64,000 bases of DNA from Xanthobacter sp. YC-JY1. GTDB lineage: Bacteria; Pseudomonadota; Alphaproteobacteria; Rhizobiales; Xanthobacteraceae. Each line of letters opens with the position of its first letter. Position 1 is the stretch's first letter. A model generated the notes under the pieces. That model saw nothing but the letters and a program-made list of their open reading frames with translations, was not told where the DNA came from and did not search any database. Below, piece after piece: positions 15,399 to 25,909 of this stretch. The stretch covers positions 977,001 through 1,041,000 of the forward strand of contig NZ_CP032674.1 in the NCBI RefSeq assembly GCF_021730305.1, read 5' to 3'. A program made the position numbers and the translations under genes.

Positions 15399-18300
15399 TT
15401 GCTTTCCCATCTTCTCAGTGCCTTCGGGCGCGCGCCCGCATCTTCGCCGTGGGATCAGCAGCCCATCCGCGAGGAACTGTTCGGTGCGGAACGGCTTGAA
15501 GAGCACGCCCGCAGCCTTGCCTCCGCCCAGATGGTGGAGCCTCGGCTCGCCCGGGGACACGCGCTCTCCGCCCGCCTCGCCGACAATGGCGCCATTCTGC
15601 TGGCCGCCTACCGCGCCATCGCCACATCCGTCGCGGAAGGCGGTGCCATCACCCCCTCGGCGGAATGGCTGATCGACAATTATCATCTGGTGGAAAAGCA
15701 GATTCGGGAGATCCGCTCCGATCTGCCGCCGGGCTACTACCGCCAGCTTCCCAAGCTCGCCGGCGGGCCGTTCGCGGGTTATCCGCGCGTGTTCGGCGTG
15801 GCCTGGGCGTTCGTGGCCCATACCGACAGCCGCTTCGATCCGGAGATGCTGTCGCGCTATCTCACGGCCTATCAGGAGATCCAGCCGCTCACCATCGGCG
15901 AGCTGTGGGCGGTCTCCATCACCTTGCGGATCGTGCTGATCGAGAATCTGCGGCGCCTCGCCCAGGCGATCGTCGACGACCGGATCGCCCGGCGCGAGGC
16001 CGATGCGCTGGCCGATCGGCTGCTCGGCGCCGGCGGGACACCGGGCGAGCCGGTCGAAAGCGTGCTCGGCAAATATGAGCAGGGCCAGATCGCCGACGCC
16101 TTCGCAGTCCAGCTGGTGCACCGGCTGCGCGATCAGGACCCCAGGATCACACCGGCTCTGGTCTGGCTCGACCAGCGCCTGGCGGCGCAGCACACGACCG
16201 CCGACACGGTGGTGCGCGACGTGCACCGCAGCCAGGGCGCGGCGAACGTCACCATCCGCAATATCATCACCAGCCTGCGGCTGATCTCCGACCTGGACTG
16301 GCCGGACCTCTTCGAGCGCACCAGCCTCGTCCACGCTCTGCTGTCCGCCGGCAGCGCCTATGACGCCATGGATTTCCCGACACGCAATCTCTACCGGGAC
16401 GCCATCGAGCAACTGGCGCGCGGGTCCCGCCGCAGCGAGCTCGACATTGCGCGGGAGGCCATTGCCGCGACCGAGCGGGCCTGCGCTGCGCATCCCGATC
16501 AGGGGCCGCTCCCGCGTGATTGCGAGCCCGGCTATTATCTGATTGGTAGCGGACGTCGCGCCTTCGAGCGACGCGTCGGATTTCGCCTGCCCATCAGCAA
16601 TGTCTCCACCCACCTGAATCGGGCTTTCGGCGTCGGCGGCTATGTGGCGGCCATCGCCATCGCGGCCGCGGCGCTTCTGGCCCTGCCGCTTCTCGCGCTC
16701 GGCGCGGCCGGCGTCGGTGCGGCACAGCTCGTTATTCTCACCCTGCTCGGATCGGTGCCGGCCATTGATGCCGCGGTGGCGCTGGTCAATCGCGCCATGA
16801 GCTTCGGCTTCGGGGCAACGGCCCTGCCGGCGCTCGAGCTGCGCGAGGGCGTTCCCTCGCATCTGCGCACCCTGGTGGCGGTGCCCACCCTGCTGACGAG
16901 CCCCGCATCCATCGCGGAAAATGTCGAGCGGCTGGAGATCCACCACCTCGCCAGCCCCGAAGGCGACCTGCATTTCGCGCTCTTGTCCGACTGGACCGAT
17001 TCCGAGACGGAGCATGCGGACGGCGACGACGCCCTGCTCGCCGAGGCCGCGGCCGGGATCGACGCCCTCAACGCACGTTACGGACCCGCGCCCGGCGGTG
17101 TCCGGTTCGCCCTGCTGCACCGGCGGCGGGTGTGGAACGCGGGCGAGGCGCGCTGGATCGGCTGGGAGCGCAAGCGCGGCAAGCTGCATGAGCTGAACCG
17201 CCTGCTGCGCGGTGCCGCCGACACGACGTTCGTGGACATCGCCGGATTGCCGCCGAGCCTGCCGGCTGACGTGCGCTATGTGGTGACCCTGGACGCGGAC
17301 ACCCGGCTGCCGCGCGACACGGTCCGCCGGCTCATCGGCAAGATGGCCCATCCGCTCAACCGCCCCCGCTTCGATGCGGCGGCGGGGCGCGTGGTGGAAG
17401 GCTATGGCGTGCTCCAGCCGCGCGTGACACCCTCTCTGCCCATGGGTGAGGAAGGTTCGCTGTTCCAGCGCACGTTTTCCTCCATGAGCGGCATCGACCC
17501 CTACGGCTCGGCCGTGTCCGATGTCTATCAGGACCTGTCGGGCGAGGGCTCCTATGTCGGCAAGGGCATCTACGACGTGGACGCCTTCGAGGCCGCGCTG
17601 AACGGGCGCGTGCCGGATTCCACCCTGCTCAGCCATGATCTGTTTGAAGGCGTCTTCGCGCGCGCAGGCCTCGCCTCCGACGTGGAAGTGGTGGAGGAGT
17701 TTCCCGCCCGCTACGACGTCAGCGCCCTGCGACGGCATCGCTGGGCGCGGGGCGACTGGCAGCTTCTGCCCTGGATCCTCGGACGCGGCCCCAAGCTCCC
17801 CGGCGCCACCCCCGGCATCGACACCATGCCCGTCATGGGGCGCTGGAAGATGCTCGACAATCTGCGCCGTTCGCTCTCGGCGCCGCTGGCCGTTGCGGCC
17901 CTGGTCGCCGGGTGGACGCTGCCGTTCGCCGCCGCGCTGTTCTGGACCGCCGCCGTGCTGGTCACCCTCGCGCTGCCGCACTTCATTCCCGTTCTCGCGG
18001 CCATCGTGCCCCGCCAGCGCGGCATCGCAGCCGTCAGCCATCTGCGGGCCCTGCTGGCCGACCTGCGGCTGGCCACCCTGCAATCCACGCTTAATGTGGT
18101 GTTCCTCGCCTACGAGGCCTGGCTGATGGGCGATGCCATCGTGCGCACCCTGTGGCGGCTGCTGGTCACCCGCAGCCACCTGCTGGAATGGGTGCCCGCC
18201 GCGCAGGCGAGCCTTGCCCGGCAGCTCGACCTTGCGGGCTCCTACCGCCGAATGGCCGGAGGATTGGTCATCGCAGCCGTCGCGGTGGCTGTCGCGGCCG

Positions 18301-21300
18301 TCGCGGGAGAGGGCGCCTGGCCGCTCGCGGCCGTGTTTGCCGTCGCGTGGGCGGCATCGCCGGCCGTGGCGTACCGCATCAGCCGTGCGCCCCATCCGGC
18401 AGGCCAGCTGGAAATGTCCGACGCCCAGGCCCAGACCCTGCGGCTGACCGCGCGGCGCACCTGGCGGTTCTTCGAGACGTTCGTGACGGCGTCCGACCAT
18501 CATCTGCCGCCGGACAATTTCCAGGAAGACCCTGCGCCCGTGGTGGCGCACCGGACGTCGCCGACAAACATGGGTCTCTACCTTCTCTCCATCGCGAGCG
18601 CCCGCGATTTCGGATGGCTCGGCACCGACGCCGCTCTGGGGCGGCTGGAGGCGAGCCTTGCCACCATGGCGCGGCTTCCCCGTTTCCGCGGCCATTTCTT
18701 CAATTGGTACGATACTAGCGACCTGCGCCCGCTGGACCCGAAATACGTCTCCACGGTCGACAGCGGCAACCTCGCCGGGCACCTCATCGCGCTCGCCAAC
18801 GCGCTCAACGAGTGGAAGACGTCCGCGCAGCCCATCGCCCAGCGTCTGGCCGGCATCGCCGATGCGCTGGACCTGACCCGCGAGGAGGCTGGCCTGCTCG
18901 CGGACGGACGGCGCACCCAGACGGTGACCCTCCCGCAGCTGGACGAGACCCTCGCCGGCCTTTCCGCCGGCGCGCGCCGGGGCTCTGCAGAAGGCGAGGA
19001 CCCCGCCCTCCGGCTCGCCGAGCTCGCCGCCGGTGCGGACACGATGATGGATATCGCCCTCGCCCTAGCCACCGAGCGCGGTGACGCAGGCGGCGCGGAC
19101 ATGCTGTTCTGGGCGCGGGCCAGCCTCGACATCATCGCCAGCCATCGCCAGGACATCGCGGACAGCCAGACGCAGGACGCCGCGCTCGCCGCCCGCCTAT
19201 CCGCGCTTGAGGATGACGCCCGCGCCATGGCGCTTGAGATGGAGTTCGGCTTCCTCCTCTCCCGCGACCGCAACCTCTTGTCCATCGGCTATCTGGTGGC
19301 GGAGGGGACGCTCGACCCCAGCTGCTACGATCTTCTGGCCTCGGAAGCCCGCCTCGCCAGCTTCTTCGCCATCGCCAAGGGGGATGTCCCCGCCAAGCAC
19401 TGGTTCCGCCTCGGGCGCTCGGTGACGCCCATCGCCCATGGTGGCGCGCTGATCTCGTGGTCGGGCTCCATGTTCGAATACCTGATGCCGTCGCTGATCA
19501 TGCGCGCACCCGCCGGCAGCCTGCTGGACCAGACCAACCGGCTCGTGGTGCGCCGGCAGATCGACTATGCGGCCGACCTGCGGGTGCCGTGGGGGATTTC
19601 CGAATCTGCCTACAACGCCCGCAACCTGGAACTCACCTACCAATATTCCAATTTCGGCGTTCCCGGCCTGGGGCTGAAGCGGGGGCTGGGCGACAATCTT
19701 GTGGTGGCGCCCTACGCGACCGCTCTTGCCGCCATGGCCGACCCCATCGCCGCCTGCGCCAATCTCGCCCGGCTCCGCGAGGCCGGCGGCCGCGGCCGCT
19801 ACGGCTTCTACGAAGCGCTGGACTACACCACGAGCCGCGTCCCGGTGGGCGCGCGGCATGCCGTGGTGAAGGCCTTCATGGCGCACCATCAGGGCATGAC
19901 CATCGTCGCCATCGCCGACACGCTGCTGGGCGGCATCATGCGCGCGCGCTTCCACGCCGAGCCGTTGATCCAGGCGACGGAACTGCTGCTGCAGGAGCGC
20001 ACGCCCCGGGACGTGGCGGTGGTGCGCCCCTGGTCGGCGGACGGGCGGTCGACGGCCCGCGCCCGCGATCTCGATCCACCTGCCGGCCGTACCTTCACCT
20101 CCGCCCGGCAGGCGACGCCCGCCACCCACCTGCTATCCAACGGGCGCTATTGCGCCATGCTGACGGCCGCCGGCTCCGGCTACAGCCGCTGGGGCGACTT
20201 CGCCGTCACCCGCTGGCGGGAGGATCCGACCTGCGATGACTACGGCTCCTATGTCTTCATCCGCGACGTGCACAGCGGAGAGGTCTGGTCGTGCGGAGCG
20301 CAGCCCAGCGGCGTCGAGCCGACCGCCTATCATGTGACCTTCCACGAGGATCGCGCGGAATTCGTGCGCCGCGACGGCACGCTGGAGACATCGCTGGATG
20401 TGCTCGTCTCCGCAGAGGACGATGCCGAGGTGCGCCGCGTCTCGCTCTCCAACACGGGCACCCGTTGGCGGGAGCTGGAGATCACCTCCTACGCCGAACT
20501 GGTGCTGGCGCCCCAATCCTCCGACATCGCCCATCCGGCCTTTTCCAAGCTCTTCGTCGAGACGGAATACCTCCCCGATATCGGCGCGATCCTCGCGACG
20601 CGCCGGCGGCGCTCGCCGGGCGAGCCGGAGATCTGGGCCGCCCATTTCAGCGTGCTGGATGGCGAGGCGGTGGGCGGGCCGGAGATCGAGACCGACCGGG
20701 CCCGCTTCCTCGGCCGTGGTCATGGCGTGCGCGACCCCATCGCGGTCATCGATGGGCGCCCCCTCTCGAACACCACCGGCAGGGTGCTGGACCCGATCTT
20801 CGCCCTGCGCCGGCGCGTGCGGATCGAGCCGGGCGGCATGGCGCGGGTGGCGTTCTGGACCATGGCCACGCCCACCCGCAGCGCGCTGCTGGACGGCATC
20901 GACAGACATCGCGACACCGCCGCCTACAGCCGCGCGGCAACCCTCGCCTGGACGCAGGCCCAGGTCGAGCTCTACCACCTCGGCATCACCGCGAGCGATG
21001 CGGCCACATACCAGCGGCTCGCCGGTTATGCGATCTACGCCGCGCCGACGCTGCGCCCTTCGTCCGACACCATCCTGCGTGGCGGGGGGCCGCAGTCCGG
21101 CCTCTGGGCGCAGAGCATTTCCGGCGACCTGCCTATCGTGCTGCTGCGCATTTCCGATATCGAGGACATCGATGTCGCCCACGAGCTGCTGAAGGCGCAC
21201 GCTTACTGGCGCATGAAGCAACTGGCGGTGGATCTCGTGATCCTCAATGACCGCCAGTCGTCCTACGTGCAGGATCTGCAGATCGCCATCGAGGCCCTCG

Positions 21301-23960
21301 TCCGCACCAGCCGCTCGCAGCCGCAGGCGGAGCGGAACGGGCCCACGGGACGGGTCTTCGTGCTGCGGGCCGATCTCATTCCGGGGGAAACGCGATCGCT
21401 CCTGTCCTCCATCGCCCGCATCGTCCTCGTGGCGCAGCGCGGCAGCCTCGTGGACCAGCTGGATCGCATCAGCGAAGCCGAATTCACCGCCAGCGCCGCG
21501 CCCAAGCGCCGCGTGGTGGTGCCGGAGCCGCCGCCTGTCGTGCCGGAGCTGGAATTCTTCAACGGCCTTGGCGGCTTCGCCGAAAATGGGCACGAATATG
21601 TGACCGTGCTTGGCCCGGGTCGGTCCACCCCGGCGCCGTGGATCAATGTCGTCGCCAACCCCGCGTTCGGCTTCCACGTGGCGACGGAGGGCAGCGGCTG
21701 CACCTGGGCTGAGAACAGCCGGGAAAACCTGATCACCCCCTGGTCCAACGATCCCGTCACCGACCGGAGCGGCGAAGCATTCTACCTGCGTGACGACGAG
21801 ACCGGCGCCGTCTGGACCCCGACCGCCTTGCCCATGCGCGACGAGGCGGCGACTTATGTCGCCCGGCATGGTCGCGGCTACAGCGCCTTCACCCATGCGG
21901 CCCATGGGATCGCCAGCGAGCTTATCCAGTTCGTGCCGGTGGAAGGCTCGATCAAGATCGCGCGCCTGAAGGTGCGCAACCTGACCCATCGCCCGCGCCG
22001 GATCTCCCTCGCGGCCTATGTGGAATGGGTGCTTGGCCCGTCACGGGCCGCAACTTCTCCGTTCGTGACCACGGGCATCGACGACGAGACCGGCGCGCTG
22101 TTCGCCCGCAATACCTGGAATGGGGATTTCGGCGCCCGTGTCGCTTTCCTCGACATGGCCGGACACCAGACCGACTGGACGGGCGACCGCAGCGAATTCA
22201 TCGGCCGGAACGGTACCCTCGCCGCGCCCGCGGCGATGCTGCGGGGCGGACGGTTCTCCGGGCTGGTGGGAGCGGGTCTGGACCCTTGCGGCGCCATGCG
22301 CACCACGGTGGATCTGCGCCCCAACGCCAGCGCGGAAATCGTCATCCTGCTTGGCCAGGGCGCCGATGCGGCGGAGGCCCGCGAACTGATCGCCCGGTTC
22401 CGCGCCGCCGACCTCGACGCGGTCCTCGCCGAAGTGACCCGAGGATGGGACGCCATCCTCGGCGCCGTCGAGGTGCACACACCCGACCGCGCCATGGACA
22501 TCATGCTGAACGGCTGGCTGCTCTACCAGTCGCTGGCCTGCCGGGTGTGGGCGCGCTCGGCTTTCTACCAGGCAAGCGGGGCCTACGGCTTCCGTGATCA
22601 ACTGCAGGATGGCATGGCCCTGGCGCCGCTGCGTCCCGACATGACGCGCGCCCATCTCCTGCGCGCCGCCGGGCGGCAGTTCGTGGAGGGCGATGTGCAG
22701 CATTGGTGGCTGCCCCATTCCGGCCGCGGCGTGCGCACCCGCATCTCCGATGACCGGGCCTGGCTCGCTTATGCCACCGCCCACTATGTGAAGGTGAGTG
22801 GCGACCGGGCGGTGCTCGATGAGGCGGTGCCCTTCCTGGAAGGTCAGAGGCTGCATCCCGGCGAGCACGAGGCCTTCTTCCCGCCCAGCGTCTCCGATCA
22901 GTCTGCATCCCTTTTCGAGCACTGCGCCCGCGCCCTCGACGAGAGCCTCGCGCTGGGCGGCCACGGACTGCCGCTGATCGGCACTGGGGACTGGAACGAT
23001 GGCATGAACCGTGTGGGCGAAGGCGGCGAAGGCGAGAGCGTCTGGCTCGCCTGGTTCCTGCATGCCGCGCTGACCGCGTTTGCCCCCCTTGCCGAAGCAA
23101 GGGGAGAGCAGGGGTACGCCGCGCGATGGCGCGCGCACGCGGAAGGACTCCAGGCCGCCCTCGAGCGCACGGCGTGGGACGGAGACTGGTATCGCCGCGC
23201 CTTCTTCGACGATGGCACGGCCCTGGGCACGGCCATGAGCGAGGAATGCCGCATCGATTCCATCGCGCAGTCCTGGGCGGTGCTGTCCGGCGCGGGCGAT
23301 CCCGCGCGGGCGGTCCGCGCCATGGCGGCGGTGGAGCGGGACCTCATCCGGCCGGGGGAAGGACTGGCGCTGCTGTTCACGCCGCCCTTCGACAGGACGC
23401 CGCTCGATCCCGGCTACATCAAGGGCTATCCGCCGGGCATCCGCGAGAATGGCGGCCAATACACCCATGCGGCGCTCTGGTCCGTGATGGCCTTCGCAAC
23501 TTTGGGAGAAGGTGACAAGGCCGGTGCCTTGTTCTCCATGCTCAATCCCATCAGTCACGCGCGGACCCGCTCCGACGTGGTGCGCTACAAGGTCGAGCCC
23601 TACGTGCTCGCTGCCGACATCTATTCCGAGCCGCCCCACGCGGGCCGGGGCGGCTGGACCTGGTACACGGGCTCTGCCGGCTGGATGCAGCGGGCGGGGA
23701 TCGAGAGCATCCTCGGGCTGCGCAAGGAAGGGGACATGCTGCGCCTCGATCCCTGCATCCCGCGCGGCTGGCCCGGGTTCGATCTCACCATCCGTCATGG
23801 CGCCGCGCGCTATCGGATCACCGTGGACAATCCGAAGGGGGTGAGCCGGGGCGTTGCTTCGGCCACCCTCGACGGCGTTGCATTGTCCACGAGTCCGCTC
23901 CTCATCCCGCTGCGCGATGAAGCCGGAGAGCATGACGTCCACGTCCGGCTCGGGTCCTGA
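15399..23960 (+). CDS. ndvB: Cyclic beta-1,2-glucan synthase (NdvB/ChvB/Cgs)
   Basis: 2853 residues, the normal size for this giant inner-membrane enzyme. Order of parts: an N-terminal soluble region; hydrophobic segment about 413-460; GT84 glycosyltransferase with D632-A-D634 in VTLDADTRLP and the RHRWARGDWQ motif near 778; membrane segments about 829-868 and 954-992; a glycoamylase-like domain (about 1015-1500); and C-terminal GH94 phosphorylase-like modules including GTGDWNDGMNRVG near 2528 with the catalytic Asp. It polymerises UDP-glucose and cyclises the chain into the periplasmic osmoregulated glucan needed for host interaction and osmotic adaptation; the phosphorylase part sets ring size. 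The TTG start has AGAAAGG at a 5-base spacing. No NdvA exporter gene is adjacent. Confidence 0.97.
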   Translation: MLSHLLSAFGRAPASSPWDQQPIREELFGAERLEEHARSLASAQMVEPRLARGHALSARLADNGAILLAAYRAIATSVAEGGAITPSAEWLIDNYHLVEKQIREIRSDLPPGYYRQLPKLAGGPFAGYPRVFGVAWAFVAHTDSRFDPEMLSRYLTAYQEIQPLTIGELWAVSITLRIVLIENLRRLAQAIVDDRIARREADALADRLLGAGGTPGEPVESVLGKYEQGQIADAFAVQLVHRLRDQDPRITPALVWLDQRLAAQHTTADTVVRDVHRSQGAANVTIRNIITSLRLISDLDWPDLFERTSLVHALLSAGSAYDAMDFPTRNLYRDAIEQLARGSRRSELDIAREAIAATERACAAHPDQGPLPRDCEPGYYLIGSGRRAFERRVGFRLPISNVSTHLNRAFGVGGYVAAIAIAAAALLALPLLALGAAGVGAAQLVILTLLGSVPAIDAAVALVNRAMSFGFGATALPALELREGVPSHLRTLVAVPTLLTSPASIAENVERLEIHHLASPEGDLHFALLSDWTDSETEHADGDDALLAEAAAGIDALNARYGPAPGGVRFALLHRRRVWNAGEARWIGWERKRGKLHELNRLLRGAADTTFVDIAGLPPSLPADVRYVVTLDADTRLPRDTVRRLIGKMAHPLNRPRFDAAAGRVVEGYGVLQPRVTPSLPMGEEGSLFQRTFSSMSGIDPYGSAVSDVYQDLSGEGSYVGKGIYDVDAFEAALNGRVPDSTLLSHDLFEGVFARAGLASDVEVVEEFPARYDVSALRRHRWARGDWQLLPWILGRGPKLPGATPGIDTMPVMGRWKMLDNLRRSLSAPLAVAALVAGWTLPFAAALFWTAAVLVTLALPHFIPVLAAIVPRQRGIAAVSHLRALLADLRLATLQSTLNVVFLAYEAWLMGDAIVRTLWRLLVTRSHLLEWVPAAQASLARQLDLAGSYRRMAGGLVIAAVAVAVAAVAGEGAWPLAAVFAVAWAASPAVAYRISRAPHPAGQLEMSDAQAQTLRLTARRTWRFFETFVTASDHHLPPDNFQEDPAPVVAHRTSPTNMGLYLLSIASARDFGWLGTDAALGRLEASLATMARLPRFRGHFFNWYDTSDLRPLDPKYVSTVDSGNLAGHLIALANALNEWKTSAQPIAQRLAGIADALDLTREEAGLLADGRRTQTVTLPQLDETLAGLSAGARRGSAEGEDPALRLAELAAGADTMMDIALALATERGDAGGADMLFWARASLDIIASHRQDIADSQTQDAALAARLSALEDDARAMALEMEFGFLLSRDRNLLSIGYLVAEGTLDPSCYDLLASEARLASFFAIAKGDVPAKHWFRLGRSVTPIAHGGALISWSGSMFEYLMPSLIMRAPAGSLLDQTNRLVVRRQIDYAADLRVPWGISESAYNARNLELTYQYSNFGVPGLGLKRGLGDNLVVAPYATALAAMADPIAACANLARLREAGGRGRYGFYEALDYTTSRVPVGARHAVVKAFMAHHQGMTIVAIADTLLGGIMRARFHAEPLIQATELLLQERTPRDVAVVRPWSADGRSTARARDLDPPAGRTFTSARQATPATHLLSNGRYCAMLTAAGSGYSRWGDFAVTRWREDPTCDDYGSYVFIRDVHSGEVWSCGAQPSGVEPTAYHVTFHEDRAEFVRRDGTLETSLDVLVSAEDDAEVRRVSLSNTGTRWRELEITSYAELVLAPQSSDIAHPAFSKLFVETEYLPDIGAILATRRRRSPGEPEIWAAHFSVLDGEAVGGPEIETDRARFLGRGHGVRDPIAVIDGRPLSNTTGRVLDPIFALRRRVRIEPGGMARVAFWTMATPTRSALLDGIDRHRDTAAYSRAATLAWTQAQVELYHLGITASDAATYQRLAGYAIYAAPTLRPSSDTILRGGGPQSGLWAQSISGDLPIVLLRISDIEDIDVAHELLKAHAYWRMKQLAVDLVILNDRQSSYVQDLQIAIEALVRTSRSQPQAERNGPTGRVFVLRADLIPGETRSLLSSIARIVLVAQRGSLVDQLDRISEAEFTASAAPKRRVVVPEPPPVVPELEFFNGLGGFAENGHEYVTVLGPGRSTPAPWINVVANPAFGFHVATEGSGCTWAENSRENLITPWSNDPVTDRSGEAFYLRDDETGAVWTPTALPMRDEAATYVARHGRGYSAFTHAAHGIASELIQFVPVEGSIKIARLKVRNLTHRPRRISLAAYVEWVLGPSRAATSPFVTTGIDDETGALFARNTWNGDFGARVAFLDMAGHQTDWTGDRSEFIGRNGTLAAPAAMLRGGRFSGLVGAGLDPCGAMRTTVDLRPNASAEIVILLGQGADAAEARELIARFRAADLDAVLAEVTRGWDAILGAVEVHTPDRAMDIMLNGWLLYQSLACRVWARSAFYQASGAYGFRDQLQDGMALAPLRPDMTRAHLLRAAGRQFVEGDVQHWWLPHSGRGVRTRISDDRAWLAYATAHYVKVSGDRAVLDEAVPFLEGQRLHPGEHEAFFPPSVSDQSASLFEHCARALDESLALGGHGLPLIGTGDWNDGMNRVGEGGEGESVWLAWFLHAALTAFAPLAEARGEQGYAARWRAHAEGLQAALERTAWDGDWYRRAFFDDGTALGTAMSEECRIDSIAQSWAVLSGAGDPARAVRAMAAVERDLIRPGEGLALLFTPPFDRTPLDPGYIKGYPPGIRENGGQYTHAALWSVMAFATLGEGDKAGALFSMLNPISHARTRSDVVRYKVEPYVLAADIYSEPPHAGRGGWTWYTGSAGWMQRAGIESILGLRKEGDMLRLDPCIPRGWPGFDLTIRHGAARYRITVDNPKGVSRGVASATLDGVALSTSPLLIPLRDEAGEHDVHVRLGS

Positions 23961-24047
23961 CGCGACAAAAACCTTCACCGGAGCCCCTTGTGCGGGGCGT
24001 CCGGCAGGGCCATTTACCATCCACACAGATGGTTTAGGGATGGAAAA

Positions 24048-24467
24048 ATGGCCCAGAAGGTGCAGGAGCTAAGGCCGCGGCAGGCGGAGAGCGAGAAGAT
24101 CACCATCAACCTCGGCTATGTGGACCTGGGTCAAGTGGACCTTCTGGTGCGCGAAGGGTTTTACTCCAACCGTACCGATTTCATCCGCACCGCCATTCGC
24201 AATCAGATCGACCGCCATGATGAGGCCCTGAAAAAATCGCTGAGCCGGCATCAGCTGGACCTCGGTCTGCGGCGTTATAGTCGCAAGGACCTGGAGGCGG
24301 CACACAATTCCGGCGAGATGCTGCATATCCATGTGCTCGGCATGGCGGTCATCGAGGAGGATGTCTCGCCTGAGCTGGCGCGGTCCACCATCGCCTCTCT
24401 TCAGATTCTCGGGGCTCTCCAGGCCAGCGCGGGCGTCAAGGCGGCACTGGCCGATCGGACCAGCTGA
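24048..24467 (+). CDS. Ribbon-helix-helix (CopG-like) protein
   Basis: 139 residues. Residues about 16-57 form a ribbon-helix-helix unit (SEKITINLGYVDLGQVDLLV followed by YSNRTDFIRTAIRNQIDRH), the DNA-binding fold of CopG, ParD and NikR proteins. The C-terminal 80 residues carry a second conserved-looking domain with HIHVLGMAVIEEDVS. ATG 24048 is preferred over an in-frame start 20 codons upstream because GGGATGG lies just before it. It is placed between the glucan synthase and the PHB-depolymerase-type gene; a regulatory role on the downstream gene is possible (inference). There is no toxin gene next to it. Confidence 0.78.
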   Translation: MAQKVQELRPRQAESEKITINLGYVDLGQVDLLVREGFYSNRTDFIRTAIRNQIDRHDEALKKSLSRHQLDLGLRRYSRKDLEAAHNSGEMLHIHVLGMAVIEEDVSPELARSTIASLQILGALQASAGVKAALADRTS

Positions 24468-24559
24468 CGACCTGAACCGCCAATGCTGGCCGTTTCAAGC
24501 CTTTCACCGCAGGGCCGGCTCCTGCGCTTTCTCAGAATGAACTTACGGAGCCGTACGAA

Positions 24560-25819
24560 ATGGCCAGACAATTCAAGATCGACGTGCTGGAAGCCACACG
24601 CCTCACCCGTCAGGGCCGACTGGAAGAAGCCATGAGCGTGCTGCGTGACGGCCTTTCCGGCGCCCCTGACACCGATCGCCCTGCCGATGCGGACGCGGGC
24701 TCACAGACCGTCGATCTCGTCCCGCCTTCGCCGGAAACCGGCGGCGCCTGGACTGCGCCCGCAGCCACCAAGACGTCTGCCCCCGTCCTTGTCGACCACG
24801 GCACCGCCCGGCCCGCCTCCTGGTTGGACGGAATGCTTGATCTGGTCCTCGACGCCGGCCCCTCCGCCCGCGTCAAGGCGAGGGGACCCCGCGTGGGCAC
24901 ACAGGCGCCGGTGCCTGAAGGCGCGCGCTTCGAGGAGCGTAGTTTCGCCAATGAGGCCGGCCGTCGATCCTACAAGCTTTACGTGCCCCAGAGCCTGGCG
25001 GACGAGGCCGTGCCGCTGGTGGTGATGCTGCACGGCTGCACCCAGTCCCCGGACGATTTCGCGGCCGGCACGCGTATGAACGAACTGGCGGAGGAGCACG
25101 GCTTCATCGTCGCCTATCCCGCACAAAGCCACGACGCGAACGCCTCCGGCTGCTGGAACTGGTTCAATGCGAGCGACCAGAAGCGCGACCGGGGCGAGCC
25201 CTCTCTGATCGCAGGCATCACGCGCCAGATCATGGACGAGTTCCCGGTCGACCCGGACCGGGTATTCGCCGCCGGCCTGTCCGCCGGGGGCGCGACGGCT
25301 GCGATCATGGGCGCGACCTATCCCGATCTGTTCCGCGCCATCGGGGTGCATTCCGGGCTGGCATGCGGCGCAGCTCGCGACATGCCGTCCGCTTTCGCGG
25401 CGATGCGCCAGGGCGGAAGTCCGGCGCCATGCCGGAGCGATGGCACCGTCGTGCCCACCATCGTCTTTCACGGCGACGGCGACAGGACGGTCCATCCGGT
25501 GAACGGCATGCAGGTGGTGGCGCAGGCGGCCGCGCAGGCGCAGGGGGAAATGAAGCTCGGGACGACGGTCACATCCGGCCAGTCTCCGGGCGGCGTGGCC
25601 TACACAAGGGAAGTCCACAGCGATGCCGCGGGGCATGCGGTGCTGGAGAACTGGGTGCTCCACGGCGCCGGCCATGCCTGGTCCGGCGGCAGCCCGGCGG
25701 GATCCTTCACCGATCCGAAGGGGCCGGACGCGAGCCGGGAGATGCTGCGCTTCTTTGTGGAGAGCAGCCACGGCCGCGCGGAGCGCGGGCGTGCAGGGGG
25801 GCAGATACCTCGGCGCTGA
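24560..25819 (+). CDS. PHB depolymerase family esterase (extracellular-type catalytic domain)
   Basis: 419 residues. After a variable region of about 110 residues the esterase domain begins (RSYKLYVP, VPLVVMLHGCTQSPDDFA), with nucleophile Ser241 in the lipase box GLSAGG and later GDGDRTVHP and HGAGHAWSGG supplying the Asp and His. This is the LpqC/poly(3-hydroxybutyrate) depolymerase family of short-chain esterases. No export signal is visible: the N-terminus (MARQFKIDVLEATRLTRQGRLEEAM) is an amphipathic helix also found in rhizobial homologs, so it may act inside the cell on polyester or act as a feruloyl-type esterase. It is convergent with the next gene across a strong hairpin. Confidence 0.85.
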   Translation: MARQFKIDVLEATRLTRQGRLEEAMSVLRDGLSGAPDTDRPADADAGSQTVDLVPPSPETGGAWTAPAATKTSAPVLVDHGTARPASWLDGMLDLVLDAGPSARVKARGPRVGTQAPVPEGARFEERSFANEAGRRSYKLYVPQSLADEAVPLVVMLHGCTQSPDDFAAGTRMNELAEEHGFIVAYPAQSHDANASGCWNWFNASDQKRDRGEPSLIAGITRQIMDEFPVDPDRVFAAGLSAGGATAAIMGATYPDLFRAIGVHSGLACGAARDMPSAFAAMRQGGSPAPCRSDGTVVPTIVFHGDGDRTVHPVNGMQVVAQAAAQAQGEMKLGTTVTSGQSPGGVAYTREVHSDAAGHAVLENWVLHGAGHAWSGGSPAGSFTDPKGPDASREMLRFFVESSHGRAERGRAGGQIPRR

Positions 25820-25831
25820 CCAAAAGTTTTA

Positions 25832-25876
25832 CCCCGCCGCTCTCCGCGCCCAAACGGGACGCGGAGAGCGGCGGGG
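25832..25876. terminator. Bidirectional hairpin between convergent genes
   Basis: CCCCGCCGCTCTCCGCG (25832-25848) pairs over all 17 bp with 25860-25876. It sits 12 bases after the esterase stop and 33 bases before the hydrolase stop. A TTTT run precedes the left arm, so on the minus strand the stem is followed by AAAA, and no T-tract follows on the plus strand. Its position between two converging genes favours a shared transcription-end structure. Confidence 0.65.
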
Positions 25877-25909
25877 GTGTTGGATGGAACGGGTGCGGCG
25901 ACGCAGGCT

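Noticed and set aside
15366-18782. A 1138-codon open frame antisense to the cyclic glucan synthase gene, and similar long antisense frames at 26967-29000, 40527-43295, 22041-24026 and 8142-9563
   Set aside because: They run opposite to clearly identified enzymes, are rich in Arg, Gly, His and Gln with no family motifs, and follow from high third-position GC in the real genes.
24048-24467. Antitoxin of a toxin-antitoxin pair
   Set aside because: The ribbon-helix-helix fold fits, but the following gene encodes a large esterase, not a ParE/RelE-type toxin, and the C-terminal domain is too long for a ParD-type antitoxin.
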